Below, in pieces: positions 9,197 to 18,136 of a stretch of DNA of 64,000 nucleotides (position 1 is the first letter of the stretch; each line of letters opens with the position of its first letter). The DNA is from Nocardia aurantiaca. GTDB lineage: Bacteria; Actinomycetota; Actinomycetes; Mycobacteriales; Mycobacteriaceae. Below the pieces are notes generated by a model. It had not been told where the DNA came from and did no database searches. It was given only the letters and a program-made list of their open reading frames with translations. The stretch covers positions 1 through 64,000 of the forward strand of contig NZ_WMBB01000004.1 in NCBI RefSeq assembly GCF_009708175.1. The letters are read 5' to 3'. The position numbers and the translations under genes are program-made.

Positions 9197-10738
9197 TCAC
9201 TTCTTGACGGTCAGCGTCGGAAGATCCGAGGGTGCGCCGGCCGTGATGAGCTGCTCCAGAGCGTCGGGATCGAGATGTTCTTCCATGAGGTCGGCCAGCA
9301 GATCCAGCTGGGCGGAGCGCACGTCGGCGACCGAAACATGGTCGACGACAACGAAATCGGTGCGGCCGGCCCGCTCGGCGACCTGACGCAGCCAGGCACG
9401 GCGAAACTCGTCCGATTCCAGGGCGCCATGCAGATGGGTGCCCCAGATCGCCTCGCGCACACTGCCTTCGGGAACCCCGTCGAGCTCGAACCAGGGGGTG
9501 TCGCCATTGCGGGTGACGCGGCCGTGGTGGATCTCATAGCCGTGCACTGGGAGACCGCTATCACCTTCGGGCCCAGCATGATTCGAGACACGACCGCTGG
9601 AGCGGCACAGCACCTTCGGATCGGCGAATTCGATCTCCAGGTCCAGCAGGCCCAGGCCGGGGACGGCGCCCGCGGCGGATTCGACCGAGTCGACGATGGT
9701 GCGGGCCAGCATCTGGTAGCCGCCGCAGATGGCGAGAATGGGGCCGCCCGCAGCGGCGCGGGCGGTGAGAGCGTCGGCGATTCCGGTGCGGCGCAACCAC
9801 TCCAGATCGCTGACGGTGGATTTGCTGCCGGGAATGACCACCAGGTCGGCTCCGGCCAGCCGGGACGGATCACTCACCCAGCGCACGGAAACACCCGGCT
9901 CGCAGGCCAGGGCCTCGACATCGGTGGAGTTGGAGATGCGGGGCAGCCGGAGCGCGGCCACGGTCAGCCAATCCCGGCCCAGCGGCGGGCCGGAGCGGCC
10001 GACCGGCGCGTCCGCGACGGTGCCCAGGGAGTCCTCGGCGTCGATCCAGAGGTCCTCGGCGAACGGGATGACCCCGAGCGTCGGGCGTCCGGTCAGCTCG
10101 GTGAGCTGATCCAGCCCGGGCCGCAGCAGGTCCACATCGCCGCGGAACTTGTTGACGATGAACCCCGAAATCAACTGCTGGTCTTCGGGTTCCAGAATCG
10201 CGACGGTTCCGAACAGATGCGCGAGCACACCCCCGCGATCGATATCCCCGACCAGCACCACCGGCAGATCGGCGGCCCGTGCCAATCCCATGTTCGCCAG
10301 ATCCGTTGCCCGCAAATTGATCTCGGCGGGCGATCCCGCGCCCTCGCAGATAACCACATCGAATTCCGCGCGCAGCGCGGCCAATTCCTCGGCGACAATG
10401 GCCCGCAACTGCTGCCGATGCCGGAAATAATCCTTCGCCCCGACGGTATCGACGACCTTGCCCCGCACGACGAGCTGCGAGCGGCGATCACTCCCGGGCT
10501 TGAGCAGTACCGGATTGAACCGCACGCTGGGCTCCAGCCCGCAGGCCCGCGCCTGCAAGGCCTGCGCCCGCCCGATCTCCCCGCCGTCGAGGGTGACGAC
10601 GGAGTTGTTCGACATGTTCTGTGCCTTGAACGGCGCGACCCGCACCCCGCGCCGCGCCAGCATGCGGCAAAGCCCAGCTACGACAACGCTTTTCCCGGCG
10701 TCCGAGGTGGTTCCCGCGACCAGCAGGGCACCCTTCAC
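9197..10738 (-). CDS. cobQ: Adenosylcobyric acid synthase (glutamine-hydrolysing)
   Basis: A 513-residue CobQ/CbiP enzyme that amidates the b, d, e and g side chains of adenosylcobyrinic acid a,c-diamide. The N-terminal ATPase shows [20 protein letters not shown] and [11 protein letters not shown]; the GATase domain has GSKSTVSDL, the nucleophile Cys338 in AICGGYQML, and GTHLHGALE with the His of the catalytic dyad. Length is normal for the family. The start is GTG at 10738, since the protein then begins [17 protein letters not shown] as expected. It is separated from cobO/cobB by more than 6 kb, so the corrin genes form two transcription units here. Confidence 0.96.
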   Translation of the reverse strand: MKGALLVAGTTSDAGKSVVVAGLCRMLARRGVRVAPFKAQNMSNNSVVTLDGGEIGRAQALQARACGLEPSVRFNPVLLKPGSDRRSQLVVRGKVVDTVGAKDYFRHRQQLRAIVAEELAALRAEFDVVICEGAGSPAEINLRATDLANMGLARAADLPVVLVGDIDRGGVLAHLFGTVAILEPEDQQLISGFIVNKFRGDVDLLRPGLDQLTELTGRPTLGVIPFAEDLWIDAEDSLGTVADAPVGRSGPPLGRDWLTVAALRLPRISNSTDVEALACEPGVSVRWVSDPSRLAGADLVVIPGSKSTVSDLEWLRRTGIADALTARAAAGGPILAICGGYQMLARTIVDSVESAAGAVPGLGLLDLEIEFADPKVLCRSSGRVSNHAGPEGDSGLPVHGYEIHHGRVTRNGDTPWFELDGVPEGSVREAIWGTHLHGALESDEFRRAWLRQVAERAGRTDFVVVDHVSVADVRSAQLDLLADLMEEHLDPDALEQLITAGAPSDLPTLTVKK

Positions 10739-10760
10739 CGCGGGTTGTTCCCCGCTCGAT

Positions 10761-10880
10761 GACCGCTCGTGTAGGCGTCTCGACCGCCGCTCGTGTAGGC
10801 GTCCCGACCGCTGGTCGCGTCGACATCCCGGCCGCGAGTCGCATCGGCGTCCGACCGCTCGCCAGGGACACCGTCCGCGA
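10761..10880. repeat. Degenerate tandem repeat, about 24-base unit, 4-5 copies
   Basis: Starting at 10761 the sequence repeats a unit of the form GACCGCtcgtgtaggcgtcc. Copies are 21-24 bases long and become more divergent to the right. On the plus strand the repeats translate as A-R-V-G-V-type units; on the minus strand as [12 protein letters not shown] units. Neither frame has a family match or a convincing start, so I treat it as non-coding repeat DNA. It lies in the 310-base interval 10739-11048 between cobQ and map, which holds nothing else I can identify. Confidence 0.6.
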
Positions 10881-11048
10881 CCGGCAGCTGCCGACCCGCG
10901 GCCAGTTCGACGTGCCGTCTCATCGTGGCTCGGAGCGCACCCAGGCCCTCGTCTCGGGGATTCGGCGGGAGCACCCGCGAGATCTTCCGCCGCGGGCCCC
11001 GGGAGCCGATTCCCCGAGTTCTGCTACCCCGCTGGGGCATCGAGACTC

Positions 11049-11912
11049 TCACGGGAGCGTGAGAATCTCTGCGCCCTCGTCGGTGACGACGAGGGTGTGC
11101 TCGAACTGGGCAGTCCACTTGCGGTCTTTGGTGACCACCGTCCAGCCGTCGTCCCAGATCTCGTAGTCGATGCCGCCCAGATTGATCATGGGCTCGATGG
11201 TGAAGGTCATGCCCGGCTCGATCACCGATTCCACCGAGGGCTGGTCGTAGTGCAGGATGACCAGGCCGGAGTGGAAGGTCGGCCCGACGCCGTGGCCGGT
11301 GAAGTCGCGAACCACGCCGTAGCCGAACCGGTTGGCGTAGGCCTCGATGACACGGCCGATGACGTTGAGGGCGCGGCCCGGCTTGACGGCTTTGATGGCC
11401 CTCATGGTGGCCTCTTCGGTGCGCTCGACCAGCAGCCGCACCTCCTCGTCCACGTCACCGGCGAGGAAGGTCTTGTTGGTGTCGCCGTGCACGCCGTTGA
11501 TGTAGGCGGTGACGTCGATGTTCACGATGTCGCCGTCCTCGATCACGGTCGAGTCCGGGATGCCGTGGCAGATGACCTCGTTCAGCGAGGTGCAGCAGGA
11601 CTTGGGAAATCCCTTGTAGCCCAGGGTCGACGGGTACGCGCCGTGGTCGAGCATGTACTCGTGCGCGATCCGGTCCAGCTCGTCGGTGGTCACGCCCGGA
11701 GCGACGGCCTTCCCGGCCTCCTCGAGCGCCTGCGCCGCGATCTTGCCCGCGATCCGCATCTTCTCGATGGTCTCCGGCGTCTGCACCCAGGGCTCGTGTC
11801 CCTCCTTGACGGTCTTCTTCCAGACGTACTCGGGCCGCTCGATGTTTTTCGGGACCTCGCGAATGGGCGACTGCGTGCCGGGAACGAGGGGCTTGCGGGT
11901 GCGCACAGACAT
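11049..11912 (-). CDS. map: Methionine aminopeptidase, type I
   Basis: A 287-residue metallopeptidase removing the initiator Met from nascent proteins. It carries the M24A signatures: [10 protein letters not shown], the metal ligands in [20 protein letters not shown] (two Asp), GHGVGPTFH (His), FTIEPMI (Glu) and QFEHTLVV (Glu). The N-terminal extension of about 40 residues with a Pro-rich SH3-type segment matches the longer actinobacterial MapB (Rv2861c, 285 residues). The start is ATG at 11912. Confidence 0.96.
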   Translation of the reverse strand: MSVRTRKPLVPGTQSPIREVPKNIERPEYVWKKTVKEGHEPWVQTPETIEKMRIAGKIAAQALEEAGKAVAPGVTTDELDRIAHEYMLDHGAYPSTLGYKGFPKSCCTSLNEVICHGIPDSTVIEDGDIVNIDVTAYINGVHGDTNKTFLAGDVDEEVRLLVERTEEATMRAIKAVKPGRALNVIGRVIEAYANRFGYGVVRDFTGHGVGPTFHSGLVILHYDQPSVESVIEPGMTFTIEPMINLGGIDYEIWDDGWTVVTKDRKWTAQFEHTLVVTDEGAEILTLP

Positions 11913-12041
11913 GAGAACAGAGTATCTGCCGGTCCGGACGGCGGTATTTCCGGAGGTCGACGCGCAAGGGAATTGTTCCGGACCATGGTCCGCTTATGCT
12001 TGCGGTTGACGTGGAAACAAGACAGGAGAGGGGTTCCGGAC

Positions 12042-13055
12042 GTGGAACTGGGGCTGACGACATTCGCCGAAACGCATCCCGTCGGCGGGGACGGGCCGGT
12101 GCCGACCGCGGGCGAGCGGCTGCGACAGGTGGTCGAGGAGGCCGTGGCCACCGAGCGGGCCGGACTCGACGTGTACGGGGTCGGAGAGCATCACCGCAAG
12201 GACTTCGCCGCGTCCTCCCCCGCCGTCGTGCTGGCGGCCATCGCGTCGCGGACCGAGCGGATTCGGCTCACCAGCGCGGTGACCGTGCTGAGCTCCGCCG
12301 ACCCGGTGCGGGTGTTCCAGGACTTCTCGACGCTCGACGGGATTTCGAACGGGCGGGCCGAATTGATGGCCGGACGTGGCTCGTTCATCGAATCGTTCCC
12401 CTTGTTCGGGTACGACCTGAGCGACTACGACGAGCTCTTCGAGGAGAAGCTGGCGCTGCTGCTGAAGATCCGCGAGGACGAGCCGGTCACCTGGTCCGGG
12501 AAGTTCCGCGCGCCGCTGCGGGACGCCATCGTCTACCCGCGGACCGATGACCGGCCGCTGCCGGTGTGGATCGCGGTGGGCGGCAGCCCCGAATCCGTCG
12601 TCCGCGCAGGGCTTTTGGGTCTGCCGCTGGCCATCGCCATCATCGGCGGCCAACCCGCGCGGTTCAAACCGCTGGTGGACCTGTACCACCGGGCGCTGGA
12701 CGAGGGCGGACACCAGCCGCAGCCGGTCGCGGTGCACGCACACGGGTACATCGCCGATACCGACAACGAAGCGGTCGAGGACTTCTACGCGCCCTATGCG
12801 CGGGCCATGTCCGGCATCGGGCGCGAACGCGGCTGGGGTCCGATGACCCGCCGCCAGTTCGACGCCCTGCGCTCGCCGAGCGGCTCGCTGTTCGTGGGCA
12901 CGGCGGACCGTGTGGCGGAGAAGGTCGCCGACATCCGCGACACGCTCGGACTGGACCGGTTCATGTTGCACACCAGCGTGGGGACGCTGCCGCACGAGAA
13001 GGTGCTGCACAATATCGAGCTGCTGGGCGCGAAAGTGGCTCCGCAACTGCGGTGA
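12042..13055 (+). CDS. LLM-class flavin-dependent oxidoreductase (luciferase-like)
   Basis: A 337-residue bacterial-luciferase-fold enzyme. Diagnostic segments are the N-terminal ELGLTTFAE, GVGEHHRKDF, RTERIRLTSAVTVLSSADPVRVFQDFSTLDG, the RAELMAGRGSF loop and SLFVGTADRVAEKV near the C-terminus. It looks like the subgroup whose members have the GRGSFIESFPLFGYDL region (TIGR03858-like, from memory). Flavin and substrate are not deducible. The GTG at 12042 is chosen because AGGAGAGGGG lies about 10 bases upstream and the protein then starts at the first beta strand. It converges on the GntR gene, whose stop is 9 bases away. Confidence 0.88.
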   Translation: MELGLTTFAETHPVGGDGPVPTAGERLRQVVEEAVATERAGLDVYGVGEHHRKDFAASSPAVVLAAIASRTERIRLTSAVTVLSSADPVRVFQDFSTLDGISNGRAELMAGRGSFIESFPLFGYDLSDYDELFEEKLALLLKIREDEPVTWSGKFRAPLRDAIVYPRTDDRPLPVWIAVGGSPESVVRAGLLGLPLAIAIIGGQPARFKPLVDLYHRALDEGGHQPQPVAVHAHGYIADTDNEAVEDFYAPYARAMSGIGRERGWGPMTRRQFDALRSPSGSLFVGTADRVAEKVADIRDTLGLDRFMLHTSVGTLPHEKVLHNIELLGAKVAPQLR

Positions 13056-13064
13056 TCGACGATC

Positions 13065-13859
13065 TCAGCAGTCGCTGAGCTTGGCCTGGAAGGCGATGCG
13101 GTCGCCGCGGTAGAGCGAGCGCACGCGTTCGATCGGCACGCCCTCCCCGTCCACACTGCGCCGGTGCAGCAGCAGCATCGGCAGGGCCGTCGTGCATTCC
13201 AGCAGGGCGGCCTCACGCGGTGAGGCCAGGACGGTTTCGATGCGCTCGGTGGCGACCGCGTAGACCACGCCCATGCCGCGGGTGGCGGCGTACAGGGAGG
13301 TCTCCGGGTTGTAGAACTCGCGCAGGACGGCGAAGCGGTCCAAGGGCATCCAGGTGCTCTCCAACCCGATGCGCTCCCCGTCGGCGAGCAGGATGCGCTC
13401 CAGGTGCATGACCGGCGTCCCGGGTTCCACCGCGAGGTCCCGCGCGGTGTCCGCGTCCGCCGGGATATCGGTCCATTCCACGAGCAGACGGCCCGGTTTG
13501 CGGCCGAACTTGATGGCACCCTCGGTATAGGACCGGAGCGACAGCGGCTGCACCATCTTCGGCCGCGAAACCACGGTGCCGCGACCCTGACGACGAATGC
13601 GGCCCTCCACCAACAGTTCCCGCACGGCCTGGCGCACGGTTTCCCGTGCGACGCCGCAGCGCAGAGCGAGTTCGCGCTCCGACGGCAGCGGGTCCCCCTC
13701 GGCGAGCTCGCTCAACAGCGCTTCCAGTTCCGCGCGCACCCGGTACGACTTGGGCATGCGCCCCGTGGGCGCGGAATCGGCTCCGGCGCTGGGCGTTTCG
13801 CCCTGCGGACGACCCGGCTCCACCTGGTCCTGCACCCCGACAGCCTCCCTCGTGTCCAT
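13065..13859 (-). CDS. GntR-family repressor with UTRA domain, PhnF/PhnR-like
   Basis: A 264-residue HutC/FadR-superfamily regulator. The winged helix is at about residues 38-100 (EGDPLPSERELALRCGVARETVRQAVREL, then GRIRRQGRGT), followed by a UTRA ligand-binding domain (MHLERILLADGERIGLESTWMP, then the VYAVATERIETVLAS segment). The first 35 residues are a disordered extension. It is divergent from a phosphonate-type gene set, and two copies of a PhnF-like operator lie between it and that set, one of them 20 bases before its own start. It is therefore probably an autoregulated repressor relieved by 2-aminoethylphosphonate or a breakdown product; the ligand is inferred from context. Confidence 0.88.
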   Translation of the reverse strand: MDTREAVGVQDQVEPGRPQGETPSAGADSAPTGRMPKSYRVRAELEALLSELAEGDPLPSERELALRCGVARETVRQAVRELLVEGRIRRQGRGTVVSRPKMVQPLSLRSYTEGAIKFGRKPGRLLVEWTDIPADADTARDLAVEPGTPVMHLERILLADGERIGLESTWMPLDRFAVLREFYNPETSLYAATRGMGVVYAVATERIETVLASPREAALLECTTALPMLLLHRRSVDGEGVPIERVRSLYRGDRIAFQAKLSDC

Positions 13860-13878
13860 GGCCCCAGCCTACACAAGA

Positions 13879-13892
13879 TTGGTCTATACCAA
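13879..13892. promoter_or_regulatory. PhnF-type operator 1
   Basis: TTGGTCTATACCAA. Its central 12 bases are the exact reverse complement of TGGTATAGACCA, the operator I recall for mycobacterial PhnF. It is placed 20 bases upstream of the regulator's ATG, fitting autoregulation. Confidence 0.75.
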
Positions 13893-13926
13893 TTATTAAC
13901 CTATCGTTTCCACACGAAACACTCGT

Positions 13927-13938
13927 AGGTCTAGACCA
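13927..13938. promoter_or_regulatory. PhnF-type operator 2
   Basis: AGGTCTAGACCA, matching TGGTATAGACCA at 10 of 12 positions and a near-perfect palindrome. It ends 18 bases before the proposed oxidoreductase start, with its centre about 47 bases from that of operator 1. No Shine-Dalgarno sequence lies between it and the start. Confidence 0.65.
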
Positions 13939-13956
13939 TTGCTCACGATGATCCCC

Positions 13957-15072
13957 ATGCGATTGGTCATCATCGGCGGAGGAATCCTCGGTACCGCCCA
14001 CGCTCTCGCCGCCGTCGGGCGCGGCCATGAGGTCGTCCACCTGGAGCGCGAGGTCGAGGCGCGCGGCGCGACCGTGCGCAATTTCGGTCTGGTGTGGGTA
14101 TCGGGCCGCAGCGCAGGCGAATTGGCGCTCACCCTGCGCTCGCGGCAACTCTGGGAGGAGATCGGCGGCAAGGTGCCCGGCGTCGGCTTCCGGCCGGCCG
14201 GTTCCATCACCCTGGTCCGCTCGGAGCACGAGCTCGCCGTGGCAGAGGCCGCCGCCGCCCACCCCTCGGCCGCCGAGCGTGGCTTCGAACTGCTCGATGC
14301 GGAGCGGGTGCGGGCGCTGAACCCCGCGTTGCGCGGCACATTCCTCGCGGGCCTGCACTGCTCGACCGACGCGGCGGTGGAATCGCGGCAGGCGCTGCCC
14401 GCGCTGCGCCGCTACCTGGAGGCCAGCGACCGCTACACCTTCTTCGCCGGCACCGAGGCGCGCACCGTCACCGGCACCACCGTGATCGACGACCGCGGCC
14501 GCCGCCACACGGGCGAGCTGGTGCTGGTCTGCCCGGGCGCCGCGCACACCGGCCTGACCCGCGAACTGGTGGGCGACATTCCGGTGCGCCGGGTGCGGCT
14601 GCAGATGATGCAGACCGCTCCCCTGGGCGAGCCGCTCACCACCGCCATCGCCGACGGCGACAGCTTCCGCTACTACCCCGCCTTCGCGGGCCCGGAGCTG
14701 GACCGCCTGAATCGTGAAGAGGCACAGCCGTTCACGGCCGCCCAGCACAAGATGCAGCTGCTGGCCGTGCAGCGCCTGCACGGCGGACTCACCATCGGCG
14801 ACACCCACGAATACGACGAACCGTTCACCTTCGACGTGGACGAGGCTCCCTACGAGCACCTCACCGGGGTGATGGAGCGGCTGCTGGGCCGCAAGCTGCC
14901 GCCGATCGTGCGGCGCTGGGCGGGCGTGTACAGCCAGTCCATCGATCCGGGCACCATCGTCACCCGCGTGCAGGCATCCGACGGCGTCTGGGTCGTCACC
15001 GGGCCCGGCGGGCGCGGCATGACGCTGGGCCCGGCGCTGGGCGAAGAGACCGCCGACCTTCTGAACCTCTGA
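13957..15072 (+). CDS. FAD-dependent oxidoreductase of the phosphonate-linked family (TIGR03364-type)
   Basis: A 371-residue DAO-fold oxidase. It opens MRLVIIGGGILG, a Rossmann FAD site, followed by HLEREVEARGATVRNFGLVWVSGRS, with an N-F-G-L-V-W-V-S-G block characteristic of this family, and ends GPGGRGMTLGPALGEETADLL. Members occur in 2-aminoethylphosphonate gene sets; some have been reported to oxidise aminoethylphosphonate or its N-methyl form to phosphonoacetaldehyde, the substrate of the next gene's family. That makes a PhnW-type transaminase, which is not in the window, unnecessary. Upstream starts TTG 13939 and ATG 13948 are possible, but 13957 matches family N-termini. Confidence 0.85.
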   Translation: MRLVIIGGGILGTAHALAAVGRGHEVVHLEREVEARGATVRNFGLVWVSGRSAGELALTLRSRQLWEEIGGKVPGVGFRPAGSITLVRSEHELAVAEAAAAHPSAAERGFELLDAERVRALNPALRGTFLAGLHCSTDAAVESRQALPALRRYLEASDRYTFFAGTEARTVTGTTVIDDRGRRHTGELVLVCPGAAHTGLTRELVGDIPVRRVRLQMMQTAPLGEPLTTAIADGDSFRYYPAFAGPELDRLNREEAQPFTAAQHKMQLLAVQRLHGGLTIGDTHEYDEPFTFDVDEAPYEHLTGVMERLLGRKLPPIVRRWAGVYSQSIDPGTIVTRVQASDGVWVVTGPGGRGMTLGPALGEETADLLNL

Positions 15073-15081
15073 GGAATCACC

Positions 15082-15768
15082 ATGTCCGACCAGCAGATCG
15101 AACTCGCCGTGCTCGACATGGCGGGAACCACCGTCGCCGATGACGGCCTCGTCGAGCGCGCCTTCGAGACGGCCATCACCGCCGCGGGCGTGCCCGCCGA
15201 GGGCCCGGAGCGCGACGCGGCCCGGACGTTCGTGCAGAACACCATGGGCCAGTCCAAGATCTGGTGCTTCCGCACTCTGCTCGGCGACGAGGACCGCGCC
15301 CAGCTCGCCAATCGCGCCTTCGAGGCCGCCTACGCCGAATTCGCCGACGCCGGGGTGAGCCCGATTCCCGGTGCCGCCGAGGCCATTTCGGCCCTGCGGG
15401 AAGCGGGCATCAAGGTGGCGCTGACCACCGGATTCAGCCGGGAGACCCAGGACAGGCTGCTGAACGCCCTGGGCTGGAACGAGATCGCGGACCTGACCCT
15501 GGCTCCATCCGATGCCGGACGCGGCCGACCCTACCCCGACATGGTGCTCACCGCGCTGCTGCGGCTCGAGGCCACGGCCGTGGATCGCGTCGCGGTGCTG
15601 GGCGATACGACCAGTGATATCGCCACCGGCCTGGCCGCGGGGGCGCGCATCGTCGCGGGCACGCTCACCGGCGCGCACGACGAGCAGCGGCTGCGGGCCG
15701 CGGGCGCGACCCACGTGGTTGCCTCCGTGGCCGAGTTCGCGCAGCTGCTGCTGGCCGAGCGCGACTAG
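15082..15768 (+). CDS. Phosphonatase-like HAD hydrolase
   Basis: A 228-residue HAD-superfamily enzyme close to phosphonoacetaldehyde hydrolase. Motif I is LDMAGTT with nucleophile Asp12; the second position, usually Asp in HAD phosphatases, is Ala14, as in phosphonatases. In the cap, NTMGQSK places Lys59 where phosphonatases have the Schiff-base lysine. Motif III/IV is VLGDTTSDIATG. The family (TIGR03351-like) is related to PhnX but not identical. The predicted reaction is C-P cleavage of phosphonoacetaldehyde to acetaldehyde and phosphate. The ATG is 9 bases after the oxidoreductase stop. Confidence 0.85.
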   Translation: MSDQQIELAVLDMAGTTVADDGLVERAFETAITAAGVPAEGPERDAARTFVQNTMGQSKIWCFRTLLGDEDRAQLANRAFEAAYAEFADAGVSPIPGAAEAISALREAGIKVALTTGFSRETQDRLLNALGWNEIADLTLAPSDAGRGRPYPDMVLTALLRLEATAVDRVAVLGDTTSDIATGLAAGARIVAGTLTGAHDEQRLRAAGATHVVASVAEFAQLLLAERD

Positions 15769-15773
15769 AGAAT

Positions 15774-15794
15774 TCCGCCGCCCTGGGCGGCGGA
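15774..15794 (+). terminator. Short GC hairpin between hydrolase and binding-protein genes
   Basis: A 9-bp perfect stem (15774-15782 with 15786-15794) and 3-base loop, 6 bases after the hydrolase stop, not followed by a T-run. More likely an attenuator or mRNA-stabilising element between enzyme and transporter genes than a full terminator. Confidence 0.45.
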
Positions 15795-15849
15795 GTACCC
15801 CCTGTTCCTACGAGCCGTCACGTCCCCTGAACTGAAAGTTGCAGTCACC

Positions 15850-16920
15850 GTGCGTAATCCGAACAACCGCCTCGCACGCACCATCGCCCGCACCGCCCTG
15901 ATCCTGACCTCCGCCACCGCGGTCGCCCTCAGCCTCACCGCCTGCGGCGGCACCGGCAGCGACTCGAACGACGGCAAGACGGTCACCGTTTACTCCGCCG
16001 ACGGCGTCGGCGACTGGTACAAGACCCAGTTCGCGAAGTTCAAGGACCAGACCGGCATCTCGGTCAACCTGGTCGAGGCTGGGTCCGGCGAGGTCGTCAG
16101 CCGCGTCGAGAAGGAACAATCCAACCCGCAGGCCGACGTGGTCGTCACGCTGCCGCCGTTCATGCAGAAGGCCGACAGGTCCGGTCTGCTGCAGGCCTCC
16201 GGCGTCGACACCGCCGCCGTCGCCGCGGCCGACAAGGACGCGGGCGGCAAGTGGGTCACCCTGGCGGGCAACTACCTCTGCTTCATCGCCAACCCCTCGG
16301 TCGACTCGGCCAAGCTGACCTGGGACGACCTGCTCAAGTCCGAGTACAAGGGCAAGATCCAGTACTCCACGCCCGGCCAGGCCGGTGACGGCACCGCGGT
16401 GCTGATCCTGCTGCAGCAGCTCATGGGCAAGCAGGGCGCGCTGGACTACCTGACCAAGCTGCAGGCCAACAATGTCGGCCCGTCCTCCTCCACCGGCAAG
16501 CTGCAGGCCAAGGTCGACAAGGGCGAGATCCTGATCGCCAACGGCGACGTGCAGATGAACCTGGCCACCGTGAAGGAGAAGGGTTCCAAGTTCACCGTCT
16601 TCTTCCCGGCCACCGCCGACGGCAAGGTCAAGACCGTGGCGCTGCCGTACCTGATGGGCTTGGCAAAGGGCGCACCGCACTCGGACGCCGGCAAGAAGCT
16701 CATGGACTTCCTGCTGTCCGCCGACGCGCAGAAGACCCTGCCGGACGCCTACGCGGTTCCGGCCCGCCAGGACCTGAAGGACGCGCCGGCCTCCACGCCG
16801 GGCGCGGTGTCGCCGTCCTCGGTGGTGAAGAACGTCGAGATCCTGCACCCGGATTGGACCACCGTGCTGGACAGCCTGGACGCCGACGTCGCGGCGTACT
16901 CGAAGGCCACCGGTAGCTAG
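15850..16920 (+). CDS. Phosphonate (2-aminoethylphosphonate-type) ABC transporter substrate-binding lipoprotein
   Basis: A 356-residue periplasmic-binding-type protein. The signal peptide ends in the lipobox LTACGG (Cys at about residue 35), so it is membrane-anchored. The mature part has the extracellular binding-protein family 1 pattern: VTVYSADGVGDWYKTQFAKF, EADVVV-like QADVVVTLPP and IANGDVQMN. Fe3+/2-AEP binding proteins (PhnS2-like, TIGR03261) share this plan. Its place before a matching ATPase and two permeases, and after a C-P-cleaving enzyme, supports aminoethylphosphonate as ligand. The start is GTG at 15850, with only a weak ribosome-binding site. Confidence 0.87.
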   Translation: MRNPNNRLARTIARTALILTSATAVALSLTACGGTGSDSNDGKTVTVYSADGVGDWYKTQFAKFKDQTGISVNLVEAGSGEVVSRVEKEQSNPQADVVVTLPPFMQKADRSGLLQASGVDTAAVAAADKDAGGKWVTLAGNYLCFIANPSVDSAKLTWDDLLKSEYKGKIQYSTPGQAGDGTAVLILLQQLMGKQGALDYLTKLQANNVGPSSSTGKLQAKVDKGEILIANGDVQMNLATVKEKGSKFTVFFPATADGKVKTVALPYLMGLAKGAPHSDAGKKLMDFLLSADAQKTLPDAYAVPARQDLKDAPASTPGAVSPSSVVKNVEILHPDWTTVLDSLDADVAAYSKATGS

Positions 16921-16948
16921 ACACCGCACATCCCAGGAGCAGCCAACC

Positions 16949-18136
16949 ATGTCCTCTCCGACGACGACATCCGCGGTGGTCACCGATGCCACCGCCGAAC
17001 CCGCCATCGTGTTCGACCGGGTCGGTGTCACCTACGGTCGTGGCCGACGGAATTCCATTGTCGCACTGGCCGATTTCAACCTGCGGGTCGCCGCCGGGGA
17101 GACGGTCGCGCTGCTCGGGCCCAGCGGGTCCGGCAAGTCCACCGCGCTCAAGGCGCTGGCCGGATTCGTCCGGCCCACCTCGGGCGCGGTGCGGCTGGCC
17201 GGCCGCGACGTCACCGACCTCTCCCCCGCCAAGCGCGGCATCGGGGTGGTCGTCCAGTCCTACGCGCTGTTCCCGCACATGCGGGTGCGCGACAATGTGG
17301 CCTTCGGACTGAAGGCACACCGCGTGCCGCGCAACGAGATCGGGGCCCGGGTGTCCGAGGCCCTCGAAATGGTCGGTATGGGCGCCTACGCCACGCGGCT
17401 GCCGCGTGAGCTGTCCGGCGGACAGCAGCAGCGGGTCGCCATCGCGCGGGCGCTGGCCATCCGGCCCAAGGTGCTGCTGCTGGATGAGCCCCTGGCGGCG
17501 CTGGACGCCCAGCTGCGCCAGAACATGCTCGGTGAACTCCAGCAGCTGCGAAAGGCACTGCCGGGCACGGCCATGCTGTACGTCACCCACGACCAGGCCG
17601 AAGCGCTGGCGCTGGCCGACCGCATCGCGGTGATGCGCGACGCGCGGCTGGTCGACATCGACACCGCGCACAATCTGTGGCAACAGCCCGCCACGGAGTT
17701 CACCGCCTCCTTCCTGGGCGGCGCGAATCTGCTTGCGTGCGAGGTCGAACACGTCTCCGGCACGGCCGCACTGGTCACCGTCGGCGAGCACACCCTGCGC
17801 GCCGCCGCCCCGCCGCCGGGTATCGGCCGCCCCGACTGGGCGCCCAATGCCGATGCGCGATTGTGCGTCCGGCCCCACACCGTCGAGATCGTTCCGCTGA
17901 CCGAACGAGATGCCCTGCGCGCCACCGTGATCGCCAACGTCTGGAAGGGCGCCTCGACCCGCCTACGCCTCGACGTGGCGGGCATCGGCGCCGAGATCAC
18001 CGCGGATGTCCCGGGCCACACCGAGATCACCCCCGGCGACCATGTCGGCGTCCGCTTCCCCGATCCGGCGGGTGTGCTCATCCCGCCGGGCATCGGAACC
18101 GCCGCCGCTGCTTGCGAACCCGAGGTGCGCGCATGA
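16949..18136 (+). CDS. Phosphonate-type ABC transporter ATP-binding protein
   Basis: A 395-residue importer ATPase of the PotA/FbpC/PhnT type. Walker A GPSGSGKST, Q-loop VVVQSYALFPHM, signature LSGGQQQRVAIARAL, Walker B VLLLDEPLAALD and switch His in VTHDQ are all intact. The C-terminal 120 residues form a TOBE regulatory domain (RPHTVEIVPL, VWKGASTRL). It starts at ATG 16949, 28 bases after the binding-protein stop, with CAGGAG upstream. Its stop overlaps the start of a 106-codon ORF (ATGA). Confidence 0.93.
   Translation: MSSPTTTSAVVTDATAEPAIVFDRVGVTYGRGRRNSIVALADFNLRVAAGETVALLGPSGSGKSTALKALAGFVRPTSGAVRLAGRDVTDLSPAKRGIGVVVQSYALFPHMRVRDNVAFGLKAHRVPRNEIGARVSEALEMVGMGAYATRLPRELSGGQQQRVAIARALAIRPKVLLLDEPLAALDAQLRQNMLGELQQLRKALPGTAMLYVTHDQAEALALADRIAVMRDARLVDIDTAHNLWQQPATEFTASFLGGANLLACEVEHVSGTAALVTVGEHTLRAAAPPPGIGRPDWAPNADARLCVRPHTVEIVPLTERDALRATVIANVWKGASTRLRLDVAGIGAEITADVPGHTEITPGDHVGVRFPDPAGVLIPPGIGTAAAACEPEVRA

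Noticed and set aside
10458..12041. Upstream extension of the luciferase-like ORF to 865 codons
   Set aside because: The extra N-terminal part runs antisense to cobQ and map, has no family features, and a good ribosome-binding site precedes GTG 12042.
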